A stretch of DNA of 64,000 nucleotides. Source: Deltaproteobacteria bacterium. GTDB lineage: Bacteria > JADJOY01. The position numbers and the translations under genes were made by a program. The notes beneath the pieces are model-generated. The model was not told the origin of the DNA. It made no database searches and saw only the letters and a list, made by a program, of their open reading frames with translations. Location of the stretch: positions 124,001 to 188,000 of the forward strand of contig JADJOY010000022.1 of NCBI GenBank assembly GCA_016713535.1, written 5' to 3'. This document shows, piece after piece, positions 29,748 to 39,670 of the stretch (the stretch's first letter is position 1; every line of letters starts with the position of its first letter).

Positions 29748-31030
29748 TCCAGTCTGCGGGATCCCGCGGGCGGGAGCGCACGTCGGAGGGCATTGGCGAT
29801 GCGACGCATCTCTCTCGGCCCGAGCGGTGGATGGACCGGAAGGTAGAGCTTCCGCGCCATGAGATCCTCGGCGTTCGGGCACTCGTGAGCGAGATCCGGA
29901 TATGGCTTCAGGTTCGAGAGACACTCCACATACCCGGGATAGAGATCGACACCCGCCCTCAGGCACTCCGAGATCACTCGGTCTCGGGTCCCCGCGGGCA
30001 CGCGAACGACGTAGTTGAGATAGATGTCCCACTGCTCTGGCGTACCCTGCGCAGGGAGCTCGATCGGCAGATCCCGCACGAGCTCCGCCAGGTACCTGGC
30101 GTTCTCCCGTCGCGCTGCATTGTCAGCCGCCAAGGTCCGAAGCTGAGGAAGAGCGACGGCTGCCTGGAAGTTCGCGAAGCGCTCGAACAGCTCTCGAGGC
30201 CGTCCCGGGGGGTGGCGTTCCTCGTCGTCGAGCTTCACCAGAAGCTTCTGCATCACGTCCAGCCGAAGCCGGTCGAGGAAGTAGATCGGCCAGAAGCCGC
30301 TCCACGAGAACACCAAGGGATGCGTCAGGAAGCTGGTCACCATCGCGGTGACGAAGCGCTTGACCAGTGTCGCGGTGGATGGAGCGGTCGGCGCCAGCGC
30401 CTCGAGCTCCTCGGCCATCCGCCGGGCCAGCTCGTCGTCGTCACAGAGGACTGCGCCACCATCGAGGCCGTTGAGGTTCTTGTACAGCGAGAAGCTCATG
30501 ATACTTGCGTCGCCGAGCGCCCCCATCCTTCGATCACGCCAGTAGCCGCCGATACCGTCGGCGGCGTCCTCGATCACCTTGAGCCCGTGACGGGCCGCGA
30601 TCTCGAGGGTCGCGCCGACATCGGCGGGCCGACCGTGCATGTGGGTCATGAGCACGAACCGAGTTCTTGGGCCGATCCGAGCCTCCATGGCGCGTGGATC
30701 CATGTTGTAGGTGTCGCGCTCGATATCGACCAGCACGGGCCGGAATCCCGGGACCAGCAGGCTCCACAGAATCACGCGGCAGGTGTAGGCCGGCATCAGC
30801 ACCTCGTCGCCCGGCTGGGCTCCGAGCGCGTTGAGGGCGACCAAAATCCCCTGACGCCCGCTTGCCGTCAGCAGCGCGTGCCTCCGCCCTGCGGCCTCCG
30901 CAATCGCGGCGCGGAACTGCTCTAGCTCTGGACCGCGGTGGATCCGCCCACGCGCGAGGGCTCGAACTCCGGCCAACCACGCTGACGCAGGAAAGTAGAC
31001 CTTGGCTCGCGGGATCTTGAGATCGCTCAT
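29744..31030 (-). CDS. DegT/DnrJ/EryC1/StrS-family PLP enzyme
   Basis: The 428-residue protein belongs to the sugar aminotransferase/dehydratase family that makes amino or deoxy sugars on nucleotide sugars. Visible are the cofactor-loop LLTASGRQGI near residue 53, PAYTCRV near 80, EDAADGIG near 153, and the PLP lysine in SFSLYKNLNGLDGG near 180. The fold-type I arrangement is complete and the gene is intact. It differs from typical DegT proteins in the SLYKN context (family often has HPTKN). Neighbouring radical SAM genes suggest a modified sugar or a lipid-linked product. Confidence 0.85.
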   Translation of the reverse strand: MSDLKIPRAKVYFPASAWLAGVRALARGRIHRGPELEQFRAAIAEAAGRRHALLTASGRQGILVALNALGAQPGDEVLMPAYTCRVILWSLLVPGFRPVLVDIERDTYNMDPRAMEARIGPRTRFVLMTHMHGRPADVGATLEIAARHGLKVIEDAADGIGGYWRDRRMGALGDASIMSFSLYKNLNGLDGGAVLCDDDELARRMAEELEALAPTAPSTATLVKRFVTAMVTSFLTHPLVFSWSGFWPIYFLDRLRLDVMQKLLVKLDDEERHPPGRPRELFERFANFQAAVALPQLRTLAADNAARRENARYLAELVRDLPIELPAQGTPEQWDIYLNYVVRVPAGTRDRVISECLRAGVDLYPGYVECLSNLKPYPDLAHECPNAEDLMARKLYLPVHPPLGPREMRRIANALRRALPPAGSRRLE

Positions 31031-31085
31031 GGCTCTGGGGATTCCGGGACCGGGGCCGCTATGCGGCGAACCGAAGGAAGCGGGA

Positions 31086-31094
31086 ACTATATCA
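31086..31094 (-). promoter_or_regulatory. Extended -10 promoter before the DegT gene
   Basis: Read on the minus strand, TGATATAGT is an extended -10 element, 56 bp upstream of ATG 31030. The -35 region is not recognisable, which is common with extended -10 promoters. Confidence 0.4.
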
Positions 31095-31162
31095 ACAGCG
31101 ACACACCCCGCGCGCGCCCCGGGCGGCCGCGGACCGCTCCGCCCCGAGCTCGGGCGATTCGC

Positions 31163-32182
31163 TCACAACGACTGGATCGTGCGCAGGTCGCCGAGTGACC
31201 ACCGCTGCACGGGTGTCTCGAAGAACCGCTCGACCAGGTCGTAGTCCTTGCGACAACACCCCTTACATCGCTTCACCTCCTCGAAGCCGAGCGTCCGGGC
31301 ACGAGCCACCACAGCGGGCAACCCTTCCTGTGCAGCGTTGCCGATCGGCAGATGGAACTCGCAGCACGCCGAGACGGTGCCGTCGGGTAGGAGGGCGAGA
31401 TGTCCCAAAGTGGGCACGCCGCAGAATTCGAGGTTGGTGGGCCGGGTGAAGTACGTCCGGAGCTTGTCGAGGTACTTACGGTCGGTCACGAAGAGATCGG
31501 ACCACTCGGTGGAAAGGTGGTCGAGCTCCGCCATCAATGACGGCACGGCACCCTGATCCGGCTTCAACTGAGGGATGCAGTTCGACTGGAAGTTGACTCG
31601 GTCGACACCCATCGCACGCATGTCGAGCGCGAACCGCGTCAGATCGACGTGGTTCCGGCGCCCGATCACGCAGCTGACGTACACACGCGCATTCCTCCGG
31701 CCAGCCAGGAAGATCCGCATTCCCTCCATCGCGCGCTGGTAGTTGCCCTGGCCGCGGATGCGGTCGTGCTCCGGCTCGATGCCGTCGATCGAGAAGATGA
31801 CGCCGCGGGCCGTGCGATCGATCACGCGTGCAAGCTCGGGTGACATGACGAGCCCACTCGTCACCAAGATCGTGTACAGGCCGCGCCTTCGCGCTTCCCC
31901 GAGGACCTCCGGGAGGTCGGGCGCAACGCACGGCTCGCCGCCCGCGATGAACAGGAACGGGACTCCGATCCGCTCGAGATCGGCCAGGACCCGCAGCTTG
32001 TCCGCGAGGGGCAAGTCCTCCGGTGGGGCCGGGTGACGCGAGAAAAACACGCAGCCGGCGCAGCGAATCGGGCACTCGCGGGTCAGGAACCACGAGACGA
32101 ACACCGGCCCGCGTTCACCGCGCCGGAACTCCCGGTAACGCCGGGCAAGCCTCACGCAAGTCGTGAGGGGCAAGAGCTTCAT
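31163..32182 (-). CDS. Radical SAM protein with SPASM-like C-terminus (paralogue A)
   Basis: The 339-residue enzyme has the radical SAM motif CPIRCAGC near residue 37, GGEPCV near 81, SIDGIEPEHD near 130, and C-terminal cysteines (CGVP, CCEFH, CKGCCRK, residues about 250-312) that likely bind an auxiliary cluster. SPASM-type proteins modify peptides, or act on sugars and lipids. Its start overlaps the stop of the upstream radical SAM gene by four bases, so the two enzymes are probably made in fixed ratio. No precursor peptide gene is apparent nearby. Confidence 0.8.
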   Translation of the reverse strand: MKLLPLTTCVRLARRYREFRRGERGPVFVSWFLTRECPIRCAGCVFFSRHPAPPEDLPLADKLRVLADLERIGVPFLFIAGGEPCVAPDLPEVLGEARRRGLYTILVTSGLVMSPELARVIDRTARGVIFSIDGIEPEHDRIRGQGNYQRAMEGMRIFLAGRRNARVYVSCVIGRRNHVDLTRFALDMRAMGVDRVNFQSNCIPQLKPDQGAVPSLMAELDHLSTEWSDLFVTDRKYLDKLRTYFTRPTNLEFCGVPTLGHLALLPDGTVSACCEFHLPIGNAAQEGLPAVVARARTLGFEEVKRCKGCCRKDYDLVERFFETPVQRWSLGDLRTIQSL

Positions 32183-33282
32183 GTACGAGCCGCGGGCGCG
32201 CTCTCTGCGTACACCACCGACGCGGGTGCCGGGAGAACACCGTGCTCCTCGTAGTACCTGTTGATCCGGGTCATGTACTTGTCGTGGAATTCCGAGTCAC
32301 GGGACGCCAGGCAAACCGGACCGAGCTCAGCGTACTGGCGAATCCGCTTCATCTCGGACCAGATCGCCGCGAGCGGCCGCTCTCGGAGGTTGCCGAAACT
32401 GGACTGGATCACCGCGCAGGGGATGACGTCGCCATAGGTGCTGATGGAAATCTTCTCGATTCCCGCCCCACAGCCCTCCTTCAGCCAGTTCGACTGCCCG
32501 TCCCATCGAACGTGAGCCTTCTTGAGAAGCTCTTCGATCCAGCGTGCACTGTCGGGCCGCAGCACCTCGGGCTCGAACCGCGCCTGACGCCCGACCGCAG
32601 CCGGAAAGCAGAGGTTGAGAAGAAGCCCCTCTTCGGCCGCAAAATCATGTAGTCGACTGATCGTACCGTCGTCGATCTTCTCCTGAGTGACGATACTGTT
32701 CATCATCACGAGGATGCCTTGAGCGCGAGCGTTCTGGATCCCTTCGAGAGCCTTCTCGTGAGCCCCCTTGTATCGGCGCGACCTATCGTGGACCTCAGGA
32801 TCATCGCTGTCGACGCTCACACCCATAGCGTAGAGCCGCACTCGCCTGAGCTCGCGAGCGACCTCGGGTGTGAGACGGATTGCATTCGTCATCATCGTCG
32901 TGAGCCCGCGGTGCGGCTTCACGTGATCGAGGTATTCGAACAGATTGGGCTCGACGAGCGGCTCCCCGCCCGCGAAGTTGAGAACCACCGCGCCAAGATC
33001 GAGACACTGATCGATGACGTTCTTCATCTCGCGAGCGCTCAATCGCTCGCGCCCGGGATCCTTTTCGTAGTCCGAATAACAGTGCTCGCAGAGGCACTGG
33101 CAATCGAACGTGACGGAGACGTCGACGCTCCTGAGGACGTCCTGCTTTCGGACGACCAGCTTGAAATAGTTCCACGCCAACTTGGGGACGAGCTGAGGGA
33201 ACCGCAGAAGGTGCGGCCCGTGGACCAGCAGACCCGGGTTGAAGGCGAAGAGCGGACTGAGAAGCTCGCGGATAGATGGCAT
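32179..33282 (-). CDS. Radical SAM protein with SPASM-like C-terminus (paralogue B)
   Basis: This 367-residue protein shows CQCLCEHC near residue 61, AGGEPLVEPNLF near 104, and later EGCGAGIEKISIS...DVIPCAV near 275-290, an HpnH/MoaA-like radical SAM plus C-terminal Cys pattern. The N-terminus (about 45 residues, FPQLVPKLAWNYFKLVVRKQ) is an added helical segment that may contact the membrane. It overlaps paralogue A by 4 bp and is preceded by YkgJ on the same strand with a 135-bp gap. Substrate unknown. Confidence 0.8.
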   Translation of the reverse strand: MPSIRELLSPLFAFNPGLLVHGPHLLRFPQLVPKLAWNYFKLVVRKQDVLRSVDVSVTFDCQCLCEHCYSDYEKDPGRERLSAREMKNVIDQCLDLGAVVLNFAGGEPLVEPNLFEYLDHVKPHRGLTTMMTNAIRLTPEVARELRRVRLYAMGVSVDSDDPEVHDRSRRYKGAHEKALEGIQNARAQGILVMMNSIVTQEKIDDGTISRLHDFAAEEGLLLNLCFPAAVGRQARFEPEVLRPDSARWIEELLKKAHVRWDGQSNWLKEGCGAGIEKISISTYGDVIPCAVIQSSFGNLRERPLAAIWSEMKRIRQYAELGPVCLASRDSEFHDKYMTRINRYYEEHGVLPAPASVVYAESAPAART

Positions 33283-33417
33283 TTCGTCGATGCCTGTCGC
33301 CCGTCGATGTCGGCGCGCGCGAGCGGATTCGTCCAGGGGTGCGCGCGACTGTATCTCCCGCCTCGGAAACGGGTCAAACGAGCCTGACCGCTGGCTCCAC
33401 GGCCCGCCGCATCGAGC

Positions 33418-33843
33418 TCAATCGCCGTCGACTTCCTCGGGAATACCGGCTTCCCTCAACGCATGCAGCCACGCTTCCAGCTCCTCCGTCGAGATCGCGC
33501 CGCCTCGGCCCATGCCGGGGCAGCCCCGTGCGGCGCCGTGCCAAGCACGCCGCGTTCGGACCAGCTCTGGCCAGAATGGCCACGACCGGCACTGGAGCGG
33601 CTTCGCCGGATGGATCACGCATCCCGTGCCATCGAAGAACCGACATCCACCGGCGTCCACCTCGAGCACGAATCGACGTCCATCGATCGATAGATAGCGC
33701 TCGACGAAGTCGCCTCGTGTGATCCCGAGAAAGCCCGCTGCGGACTCCACATCGTCACGAGTGAAGTACACGTATCCGGGACGTCGGCAGCAGTTCCCGG
33801 ATCGCTGACACTCGAACCGAAGCTCCGACGGCTCGGACGCCAA
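33418..33843 (-). CDS. YkgJ-family cysteine-cluster protein
   Basis: The 141-residue protein has the YkgJ/UPF0153 arrangement of cysteines: FECQRSGNCCRRPG at residue 10, CRFF...GCVIHPAKPLQCRSWPFWP near 67-90, and a final CPG. These coordinate zinc or an iron-sulfur cluster. The family has no firm function but often lies next to radical SAM or methylation genes. It is the first gene of the minus-strand block leading to the two radical SAM enzymes and the DegT protein. Confidence 0.8.
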   Translation of the reverse strand: MASEPSELRFECQRSGNCCRRPGYVYFTRDDVESAAGFLGITRGDFVERYLSIDGRRFVLEVDAGGCRFFDGTGCVIHPAKPLQCRSWPFWPELVRTRRAWHGAARGCPGMGRGGAISTEELEAWLHALREAGIPEEVDGD

Positions 33844-33928
33844 GGTTCGCGTGACTGTCGCTCGCCCATGGTTCTGAGCCTACTCGATCACGATACCCGC
33901 TGCTCGGAGACCAGGTCTGCTCGCGCTT

Positions 33929-33958
33929 TTGACCGACGCGCGAGCCTGTCGCTATCCT
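33929..33958 (+). promoter_or_regulatory. Strong sigma70-like promoter
   Basis: TTGACC at 33929-33934 and TATCCT at 33953-33958 with 18-bp spacing lie 40 bp before ATG 33998. It is among the best -35/-10 pairs in the window and serves the divergent B12 radical SAM gene. Confidence 0.6.
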
Positions 33959-33997
33959 GCAACCCCTGCCTCCGTCGATCCGCCACCACATCAACGA

Positions 33998-35575
33998 ATG
34001 ACCGCCATCTCCTTGCGGGGACGATCCCCGCTGCGCGTTCTGTTCCTCCGCCCGCCTCGCCATTACTGGCCCATCATCAACGAAGACGACAATTTTCTCC
34101 TGCCACTCGCCTACCCGACCCTCGCCGCATACGTTCGCGCGCGGATGGAGGACGTCCAGGTCGAGATCCTCGACTGCTGTGCGCAGCGGGTCGGGTGGAA
34201 GAGCCTGGCGACCGAGTTACTCGTTCGCCGACCGGACGTCGTGGCGATCGGCGAGAAGGTCGTGTACGCGCACGAGGCAATCCGCGCGTTCCGACTCGCC
34301 CGCGAGGTGCTCCCGGGAGTCGTCACGATCGGTGGCGGTCACATCTTCTCCACCCTTCCGGAATGGAGCCTGACGGAAGGCAGCGACCTCGACTGGATCG
34401 TCCGGTTCGAGGGCGAGGAGGGGTTGCGCGAGCTGCTCGAGTCGCTCCGCGGCGACCTCGACCCTGCAACCATCGCCGGCATCGCCTACCGGGATGGTTC
34501 GGCAATCGCAACCACCGCTCCGCGCATCCCGATAGCCGACCTCGACACACTTCCGATCCCTGCGTACGACCTCGCAAAGCTCGACCTCTATTCTCCCTTT
34601 GGGCAGCTGTGGCCCCGAGCCGTGACGATCCAGCGTGGGCGAGGATGCATCGATGAGTGCTCCTTCTGCTCGTGGTGGGTCCAGGAAGGCCGCCACTCGG
34701 AGGTGGCCGGCCGGCTCGTTCCGTCGAAGCTCTATCGTTCGAAAAGTGTCGAACGGGTGGTCGAAGAAGTAGAGCTCCTGTACGAGAAGTACGGCGCCCG
34801 CTACCTATTCTGGGTGGACGCGACCTGGAACCTCGACGATCGCTGGCTCGACGCGTTCTGTACCGAGATCATCCGTCGAGAGTACAAGCTCGGCTGGTGG
34901 GCCTTCTTCCGCACCGATCGGGTCGTCGAACAGGACCGAAAGGGCGTGCTCGAGAAGATGGTGCGGGCCGGTCTGCGGCATGTGCTCGTCGGAGTCGAGC
35001 GCGCCGAGACCGACGACGTTCAGGCCCTGGACAAGAGCGGGTACGGGTACGAGCGCACACGTGAGGCCTTTCTCCTGCTGGAGCGGAAGTACCCGGAGGT
35101 GTTCCGACAGGGGACCTTCCTCACAGGGATGCGCGACGACGACGAAAGGTCGATCAAGAGGCTGCTCGGCTACGCACACGAGTGTCACCTCGATTTCGCG
35201 GCATTTCACACGCTGACGCCCTTCCCGGGAACCCCTCTCTGGGAGCAGGTGCAGCGCGAAGGTTGGCTCGAGGAGGTCGACTTCTCGAAGTTCGACATGT
35301 TCTTCCCGGTGATGCCTACCCGTCACCTGTCCCGCGACGAGATCGCACGCCTCACCACTTGGTGTCAGAAGAACTTCGTCCAGCGCAAGCCTTTGCGCTA
35401 CCTGAAGGGCCTACTCAGCCGACACCCGATCCGGCGCCGCCTGCATTGGTGGTTTCTGCTGTCGATCGGGCGGATACTCGTCCGGGACCTCTGGCAAAGC
35501 CTTGGGGGCGCCAAGAAATTCGGCGGCTTCGCGTCGGTCAACGCGCTCTGGAAACCGGTCTGGTACGACGGCTGA
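33998..35575 (+). CDS. B12-binding-domain radical SAM protein
   Basis: The 525-residue protein has an N-terminal cobalamin-type domain (LFLRPPRHYWP, GGGHIFSTLPEW near residue 112) and a radical SAM domain whose motif is CIDECSFC near residue 218. This Cys-x3-Cys-x2-Cys is normal, but the preceding QRGRG replaces the usual TSRGCP. The C-terminal third has TLTPFPGTPLWE near 405 and a basic, aromatic tail. It is divergent from the YkgJ-radical SAM-DegT operon and may supply the C-methylation or ring-forming step of the same pathway (inference). ATG 33998 begins the conserved domain. Confidence 0.85.
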   Translation: MTAISLRGRSPLRVLFLRPPRHYWPIINEDDNFLLPLAYPTLAAYVRARMEDVQVEILDCCAQRVGWKSLATELLVRRPDVVAIGEKVVYAHEAIRAFRLAREVLPGVVTIGGGHIFSTLPEWSLTEGSDLDWIVRFEGEEGLRELLESLRGDLDPATIAGIAYRDGSAIATTAPRIPIADLDTLPIPAYDLAKLDLYSPFGQLWPRAVTIQRGRGCIDECSFCSWWVQEGRHSEVAGRLVPSKLYRSKSVERVVEEVELLYEKYGARYLFWVDATWNLDDRWLDAFCTEIIRREYKLGWWAFFRTDRVVEQDRKGVLEKMVRAGLRHVLVGVERAETDDVQALDKSGYGYERTREAFLLLERKYPEVFRQGTFLTGMRDDDERSIKRLLGYAHECHLDFAAFHTLTPFPGTPLWEQVQREGWLEEVDFSKFDMFFPVMPTRHLSRDEIARLTTWCQKNFVQRKPLRYLKGLLSRHPIRRRLHWWFLLSIGRILVRDLWQSLGGAKKFGGFASVNALWKPVWYDG

Positions 35576-35606
35576 GCGCGCGCCGACCTTGCCGCCCCCG
35601 CAGTCG

Positions 35607-35635
35607 CGTGTGAAGCTTGATCGGCTGTTCACACG
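35607..35635. terminator. Perfect 8-bp inverted repeat CGTGTGAA/TTCACACG
   Basis: The repeat, with a 13-base loop, starts 31 bp after the radical SAM stop and about 100 bp before the helicase start. There is no T run; it could be a terminator or an operator of the helicase gene. TGTGA and TCACA halves recall CRP-family half-sites, but the spacing is too wide for one dimer. Confidence 0.35.
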
Positions 35636-35732
35636 TGCGGACCCGCCCAGTCAACGTCGCGGCGAGTCCGCCTGCCGAGATCGCAGCGCTGGCGAGTCGC
35701 CGCGCACACGCGGCTCGACGACCGGTGCCCGA

Positions 35733-37322
35733 GTGACGAGCCAGCTCTTCTCCGATCAGACGTTCGCGGATTTCGGCCTTCCGGAGCCGCTCGCTCTCGG
35801 CATCGCCGAGACGGGGTTCGTCCGTCTCACCAGGATCCAGGCTGAGACCCTCCCGCTATCTCTTGTCGGGCGCGACGTCGCCGCCCAGTCGCAGACCGGC
35901 ACCGGCAAGACCGCGGCATTCTTGATCTCCATCTTCGCGCGGCTCATGCGGGACGCGACACGCGCGGCTGGCGTTCCAGGGGCGCTCGTTGTCGCGCCGA
36001 CACGTGAGCTGGCTGTCCAGATCCGTGATGAGGCCGAAGTGCTGGGTCGCCACTGCGGGCTCACCACCGCAGCGGTGTTCGGGGGCATCGACTACCAGGG
36101 CCAGGCGCAACGGCTTTCCCGAGGCGTCGATGTCGTGATCGGCACGCCTGGACGCTTGATCGACTTCCTGCGCACCGGCGTCCTGGACGTGGGCGCCGTG
36201 AAGATGTTGGTGATCGACGAAGCGGATCGAATGTTCGACATGGGCTTCATCAAGGACATCCGTTTCTTGCTACGCCGTCTTCCAAAGGCGGGCATACGGC
36301 AATCGATGCTCTTCAGTGCGACGCTGAGTCCGCGAGTACTGGAGCTCGCGTACGAGCACATGAACGACGCGGTGAAGGTCGAGGTTTCACCCGACCAGGT
36401 CACGGCACACCATGCCGAGCAGGTCCTGTACCATGTCTCGAAGGAAGAGAAACTCGGCCTATTGCTCGGGCTCTTGATGCGGGAGCAACCGACCCGCACG
36501 TTGGTGTTCGTCAACACCAAGGCGGAAGCAGCCAAGCTCACGTTCAAGCTCAGCCACAACGGATTCCCCGCCGAACTCCTCACGGCGGACCTGAGCCAGA
36601 AGGATCGCCTCCGTCTCGTCGAGCGATTCAAGCGGGGCGAGGTTCCCATCGTGGTTGCCAGTGACGTCGCCTCGCGCGGCATCCACGTCGAAGGCATCAG
36701 CCACGTCTTCAACTATGACCTCCCTCAGGACCCCGAGGACTACGTTCACCGGATCGGCCGAACCGCGCGCGTCGGCGAGGTCGGCAAGGCTGTCAGCCTC
36801 GCCTGCGAGGAGTTCGTCTTCTCCCTGGAGGCCATCGAGCAACTCATCGGTGAGCGAATCCGTGTCGAGTGGCCCGACGAGACCTTGGTTCGACCCGACC
36901 GCGCGCCTCACTACGTCCGGCCGCGCCGACCCGGTGATGCCTCAACCCGACGGGGCGGGTCAGGACGCGGGGGGCCCGACCGAGGTCCCCGACGTGCTGG
37001 CGCTCGATCGGGTCCGTCCGAGCGCCGGCGGGGCCCACCCGACCGCGCGGTCGGTCCGACAGTGATCCCCGTGTCGAGGCAGGAGACGGCAGCGCACGAA
37101 TCCAGCGCCGATCCGAGTGCCGGCTCAGGCGAACGTCGAGGCAGACACCGCCGGCCCGTCAATAGCGCCGAACCCAGCAAACCAGAAGGCGCGGCCGCCA
37201 CCGCTCCATCGACGCCCACGTCCATCGAGTCCGGGCCTGACGGGGAGTCGATCACACACCGCCGCCGCCCGCGTCGGCGGCGTTCGAGCGGTCCAAAGCC
37301 GCCCCAGGGTGGAGACACCTGA
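35733..37322 (+). CDS. DEAD-box ATP-dependent RNA helicase, RhlB/RhlE-like
   Basis: All helicase motifs are present: AQSQTGTGKT near residue 50, PTRELA near 90, IDEADRMFDMGF near 163 (DEAD), SAT near 195, and HRIGRTARVG near 340. The FGGIDYQGQ segment is RhlB-like. After about residue 390 an Arg/Gly/Pro-rich disordered tail of 140 residues follows, typical for RNA-binding C-termini. GTG 35733 starts the conserved N-terminal Q-motif region; the longer upstream frame is not helicase-like. It probably acts in mRNA decay or cold ribosome assembly. Confidence 0.9.
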   Translation: MTSQLFSDQTFADFGLPEPLALGIAETGFVRLTRIQAETLPLSLVGRDVAAQSQTGTGKTAAFLISIFARLMRDATRAAGVPGALVVAPTRELAVQIRDEAEVLGRHCGLTTAAVFGGIDYQGQAQRLSRGVDVVIGTPGRLIDFLRTGVLDVGAVKMLVIDEADRMFDMGFIKDIRFLLRRLPKAGIRQSMLFSATLSPRVLELAYEHMNDAVKVEVSPDQVTAHHAEQVLYHVSKEEKLGLLLGLLMREQPTRTLVFVNTKAEAAKLTFKLSHNGFPAELLTADLSQKDRLRLVERFKRGEVPIVVASDVASRGIHVEGISHVFNYDLPQDPEDYVHRIGRTARVGEVGKAVSLACEEFVFSLEAIEQLIGERIRVEWPDETLVRPDRAPHYVRPRRPGDASTRRGGSGRGGPDRGPRRAGARSGPSERRRGPPDRAVGPTVIPVSRQETAAHESSADPSAGSGERRGRHRRPVNSAEPSKPEGAAATAPSTPTSIESGPDGESITHRRRPRRRRSSGPKPPQGGDT

Positions 37323-37346
37323 TCGCCGCTTGCCGGGGCATGCGGC

Positions 37347-38564
37347 GTGACACCTCCGAGCGACGTAATCGGCCCGATCGTGGCGATGAGTGATCGGAAG
37401 CTAGTCCTCGACCTCGAGCTCCCCTCCGAACAGGCTCCCTTTCTCGCGAGCGTTGAAAGACATTGGCGAGAGATCCTCGACGGACTCGGCGACCGCGACA
37501 TCCACACGGCGATTCGAAGCCTGGCCGGCCGCGAGGGGCTCGAACCGACTCTCGCACGACGAGTCTTCGAGCAGATCACTGCGGGAGCCGAGAACGAGCT
37601 GAGCATCGCGGCCTTCCTCGCAAACACCGAGCCGCATCGTTTGTCGGGTCCCACGATCGCCGCCTGCGCCTCGGTCATGCGCGATCGCGCGCACCGAATT
37701 CGTCCCCAGGTTCCCGGCCCGTTGATCGACACGTGCGGAACGGATGGCGATGGCCTGAAGACCCTGAACGTATCCACGGCCGCCGCGCTGGTATTGGTGT
37801 CGCGGGGCGCATATGTCGCCAAACACGGCAACCGCGCGATCACGTCGGCCTGTGGGAGCGCCGACGTACTCGAGGCGATGGGGGTGCCGATCGACGTCGA
37901 GCCGTCCGAGGCCCAACGCTTGATCGAGCAAGCAAGCCTCGGATTCCTGTTCGCGCCCCGGTTTCACCCCGCGATGCGTTTCGTGCAGCCGGTGCGTCGA
38001 CTGCTCGCGAGCGAAGGCGCCACGATCGGCCGTTCGCTGCGAACCGTGTTCAACGTCCTTGGCCCGCTGACCAACCCCGCCTGGGCGCAAAGACAGCTGG
38101 TCGGCGTCTATGCGCCGGAGCTGGTCGAGCCCGTCGCGAGAGCCCTCGGTGAGCTCGGCGTCGAGCGAGCCCTCGTGGTCCATGGGCGAGGCCCGATGAA
38201 CGAACCGATGGATGAAATCTCGCCGTTCGGGCCCACGCACGCGGCCGTCACCGGCGCGGGCGGACTCGTAGAGACGTTCGAGATCGAGCCATCCGAGCTC
38301 GGCGTGAAGGCAGTCGACCCAGCCGAAATCAGGGCCGGTGGTTCGCCGTCCGAAAATGCCGCTCGGATCCGTGGCCTCCTCGGGGGCGCGGATGACCCGG
38401 CGCGCGAACTCGTGGCGTTGAACGCGGGTGGTGCGCTGTGGATCACCGGAAACGCGGCCGATCTTCGCTCAGGCCTAGTCGAAGCTCGCGCCGAGCTCCG
38501 ATCGGGGAGACCGCTCCAATGCCTAGAACGCCTGGTCGCGGCCGCAAGGCCCTCGTCGAACTGA
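37347..38564 (+). CDS. trpD: Anthranilate phosphoribosyltransferase
   Basis: TrpD transfers anthranilate to PRPP in tryptophan synthesis. The PRPP-binding segment DTCGTDGDG near residue 127, LNVST, KHGNRA near 153, [11 protein letters not shown] near 162, and [11 protein letters not shown] near 234 are all canonical. The N-terminus is about 50 residues longer than usual (GTG 37347; ATG 37386 is an alternative), extending before the helical domain. No other trp gene is nearby. It overlaps the ruvB start by about 46 bp, which is likely only a start-site ambiguity. Confidence 0.9.
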   Translation: MTPPSDVIGPIVAMSDRKLVLDLELPSEQAPFLASVERHWREILDGLGDRDIHTAIRSLAGREGLEPTLARRVFEQITAGAENELSIAAFLANTEPHRLSGPTIAACASVMRDRAHRIRPQVPGPLIDTCGTDGDGLKTLNVSTAAALVLVSRGAYVAKHGNRAITSACGSADVLEAMGVPIDVEPSEAQRLIEQASLGFLFAPRFHPAMRFVQPVRRLLASEGATIGRSLRTVFNVLGPLTNPAWAQRQLVGVYAPELVEPVARALGELGVERALVVHGRGPMNEPMDEISPFGPTHAAVTGAGGLVETFEIEPSELGVKAVDPAEIRAGGSPSENAARIRGLLGGADDPARELVALNAGGALWITGNAADLRSGLVEARAELRSGRPLQCLERLVAAARPSSN

Positions 38565-39640
38565 GCTCGGTCACGGTCGAGGCATCGACCGCCGTCTCGG
38601 CCGATCTGCATCCGGACCGGGTCGCCACGGGTGGCGGTACTCCGCCGGAGGACACCGACGAGGGTCAACTCCGTCCACACCGTCTTACCGACTACGTCGG
38701 CCAGGCGGCCGTGAAGGAGAACCTTCGGGTGTTCGTTCGCGCCGCGCTCGAGCGCCGGGAACCCCTTGACCACGTGCTGCTCAGCGGACCGCCGGGCCTC
38801 GGCAAGTCGACCCTGGCGAGGATCATCGCGAACGAGTTGGGCTCCCGGCTTCACACGACTTCCGGCCCGATCCTCGAGCGGCCCGCCGACCTGGCGGCCA
38901 TCCTAACGAGCTTGGAGCGCCACGATGTCCTGTTCATCGACGAGATCCACCGCATGCGGGCCGTGGTCGAGGAAATCCTCTACCCGGCGCTCGAGGACTA
39001 CGAGCTAGACATCCTGATCGGTCAGGGTCCGGACGCCCGCAGCGTCCGAATCGGCGTCATGCCGTTCACGCTCGTCGGCGCCACCACCCGGACTGGCTTG
39101 CTCAGCTCGCCGCTTCGCGCACGGTTCGGAGTGACGGCCCACCTCGACTTCTACGACCTCGAGGACCTCGCCTCGATCGTGATTCGGGCCGCAGGAATCT
39201 ACGCGATCGCGATCGATCCGAGCGGAGCGCGCGAGATCGCTCGGCGTTCCCGAGGCACCCCGCGCTCGGCGAATCGCCTCCTTCGGCGTGTACGAGACTT
39301 CGCTCAGGTCAAAGGGTGCAACAGTATCGGCGCGGCGGTCGCCGACGAGGCACTCGCCCGGCTCGGTGTCGATCGCCTCGGTCTGGATACCCTCGACCGG
39401 AGGTATCTGGACGCCGTCGGCGTCAAGTTCTCGGGTGGGCCGGTGGGGCTCGCCACGATCGCCGCAGCTCTCGGCGAGACCGAGGACACGATCGAGGAGG
39501 TGGTGGAGCCGTTCCTCGTTCAGCTCGGGTTCATCGATCGCACTCCTCGGGGCCGGGTGCTTACGACTCGCGCATCCGCACACCTCGGTCTGGACCTCGC
39601 AACCTCCGATTCGTCGCAGCGTGGTCTGTTCGAGACATGA
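38519..39640 (+). CDS. ruvB: Holliday junction branch-migration ATPase RuvB
   Basis: RuvB forms the hexameric motor that migrates Holliday junctions with RuvA. The sequence begins its conserved part at [11 protein letters not shown] near residue 50, with Walker [10 protein letters not shown] near 87, Walker [10 protein letters not shown] near 137, [17 protein letters not shown] (sensor/Arg finger) near 175, and the winged-helix end [10 protein letters not shown]. Residues 1-48 are a non-conserved lead, so the real start may lie a little downstream. RuvA and RuvC are not adjacent. Confidence 0.92.
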   Translation: MPRTPGRGRKALVELSSVTVEASTAVSADLHPDRVATGGGTPPEDTDEGQLRPHRLTDYVGQAAVKENLRVFVRAALERREPLDHVLLSGPPGLGKSTLARIIANELGSRLHTTSGPILERPADLAAILTSLERHDVLFIDEIHRMRAVVEEILYPALEDYELDILIGQGPDARSVRIGVMPFTLVGATTRTGLLSSPLRARFGVTAHLDFYDLEDLASIVIRAAGIYAIAIDPSGAREIARRSRGTPRSANRLLRRVRDFAQVKGCNSIGAAVADEALARLGVDRLGLDTLDRRYLDAVGVKFSGGPVGLATIAAALGETEDTIEEVVEPFLVQLGFIDRTPRGRVLTTRASAHLGLDLATSDSSQRGLFET

Positions 39641-39670
39641 CCCGGCGCCCCGCCCCCCGCGAATCCCGCG

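Noticed and set aside
31163-33282. RiPP biosynthesis (radical SAM with precursor peptide)
   Set aside because: Neither flanking gap contains a convincing small Cys-, Gly- or Asp-rich precursor, and the DegT and glycan context fits other chemistry better.
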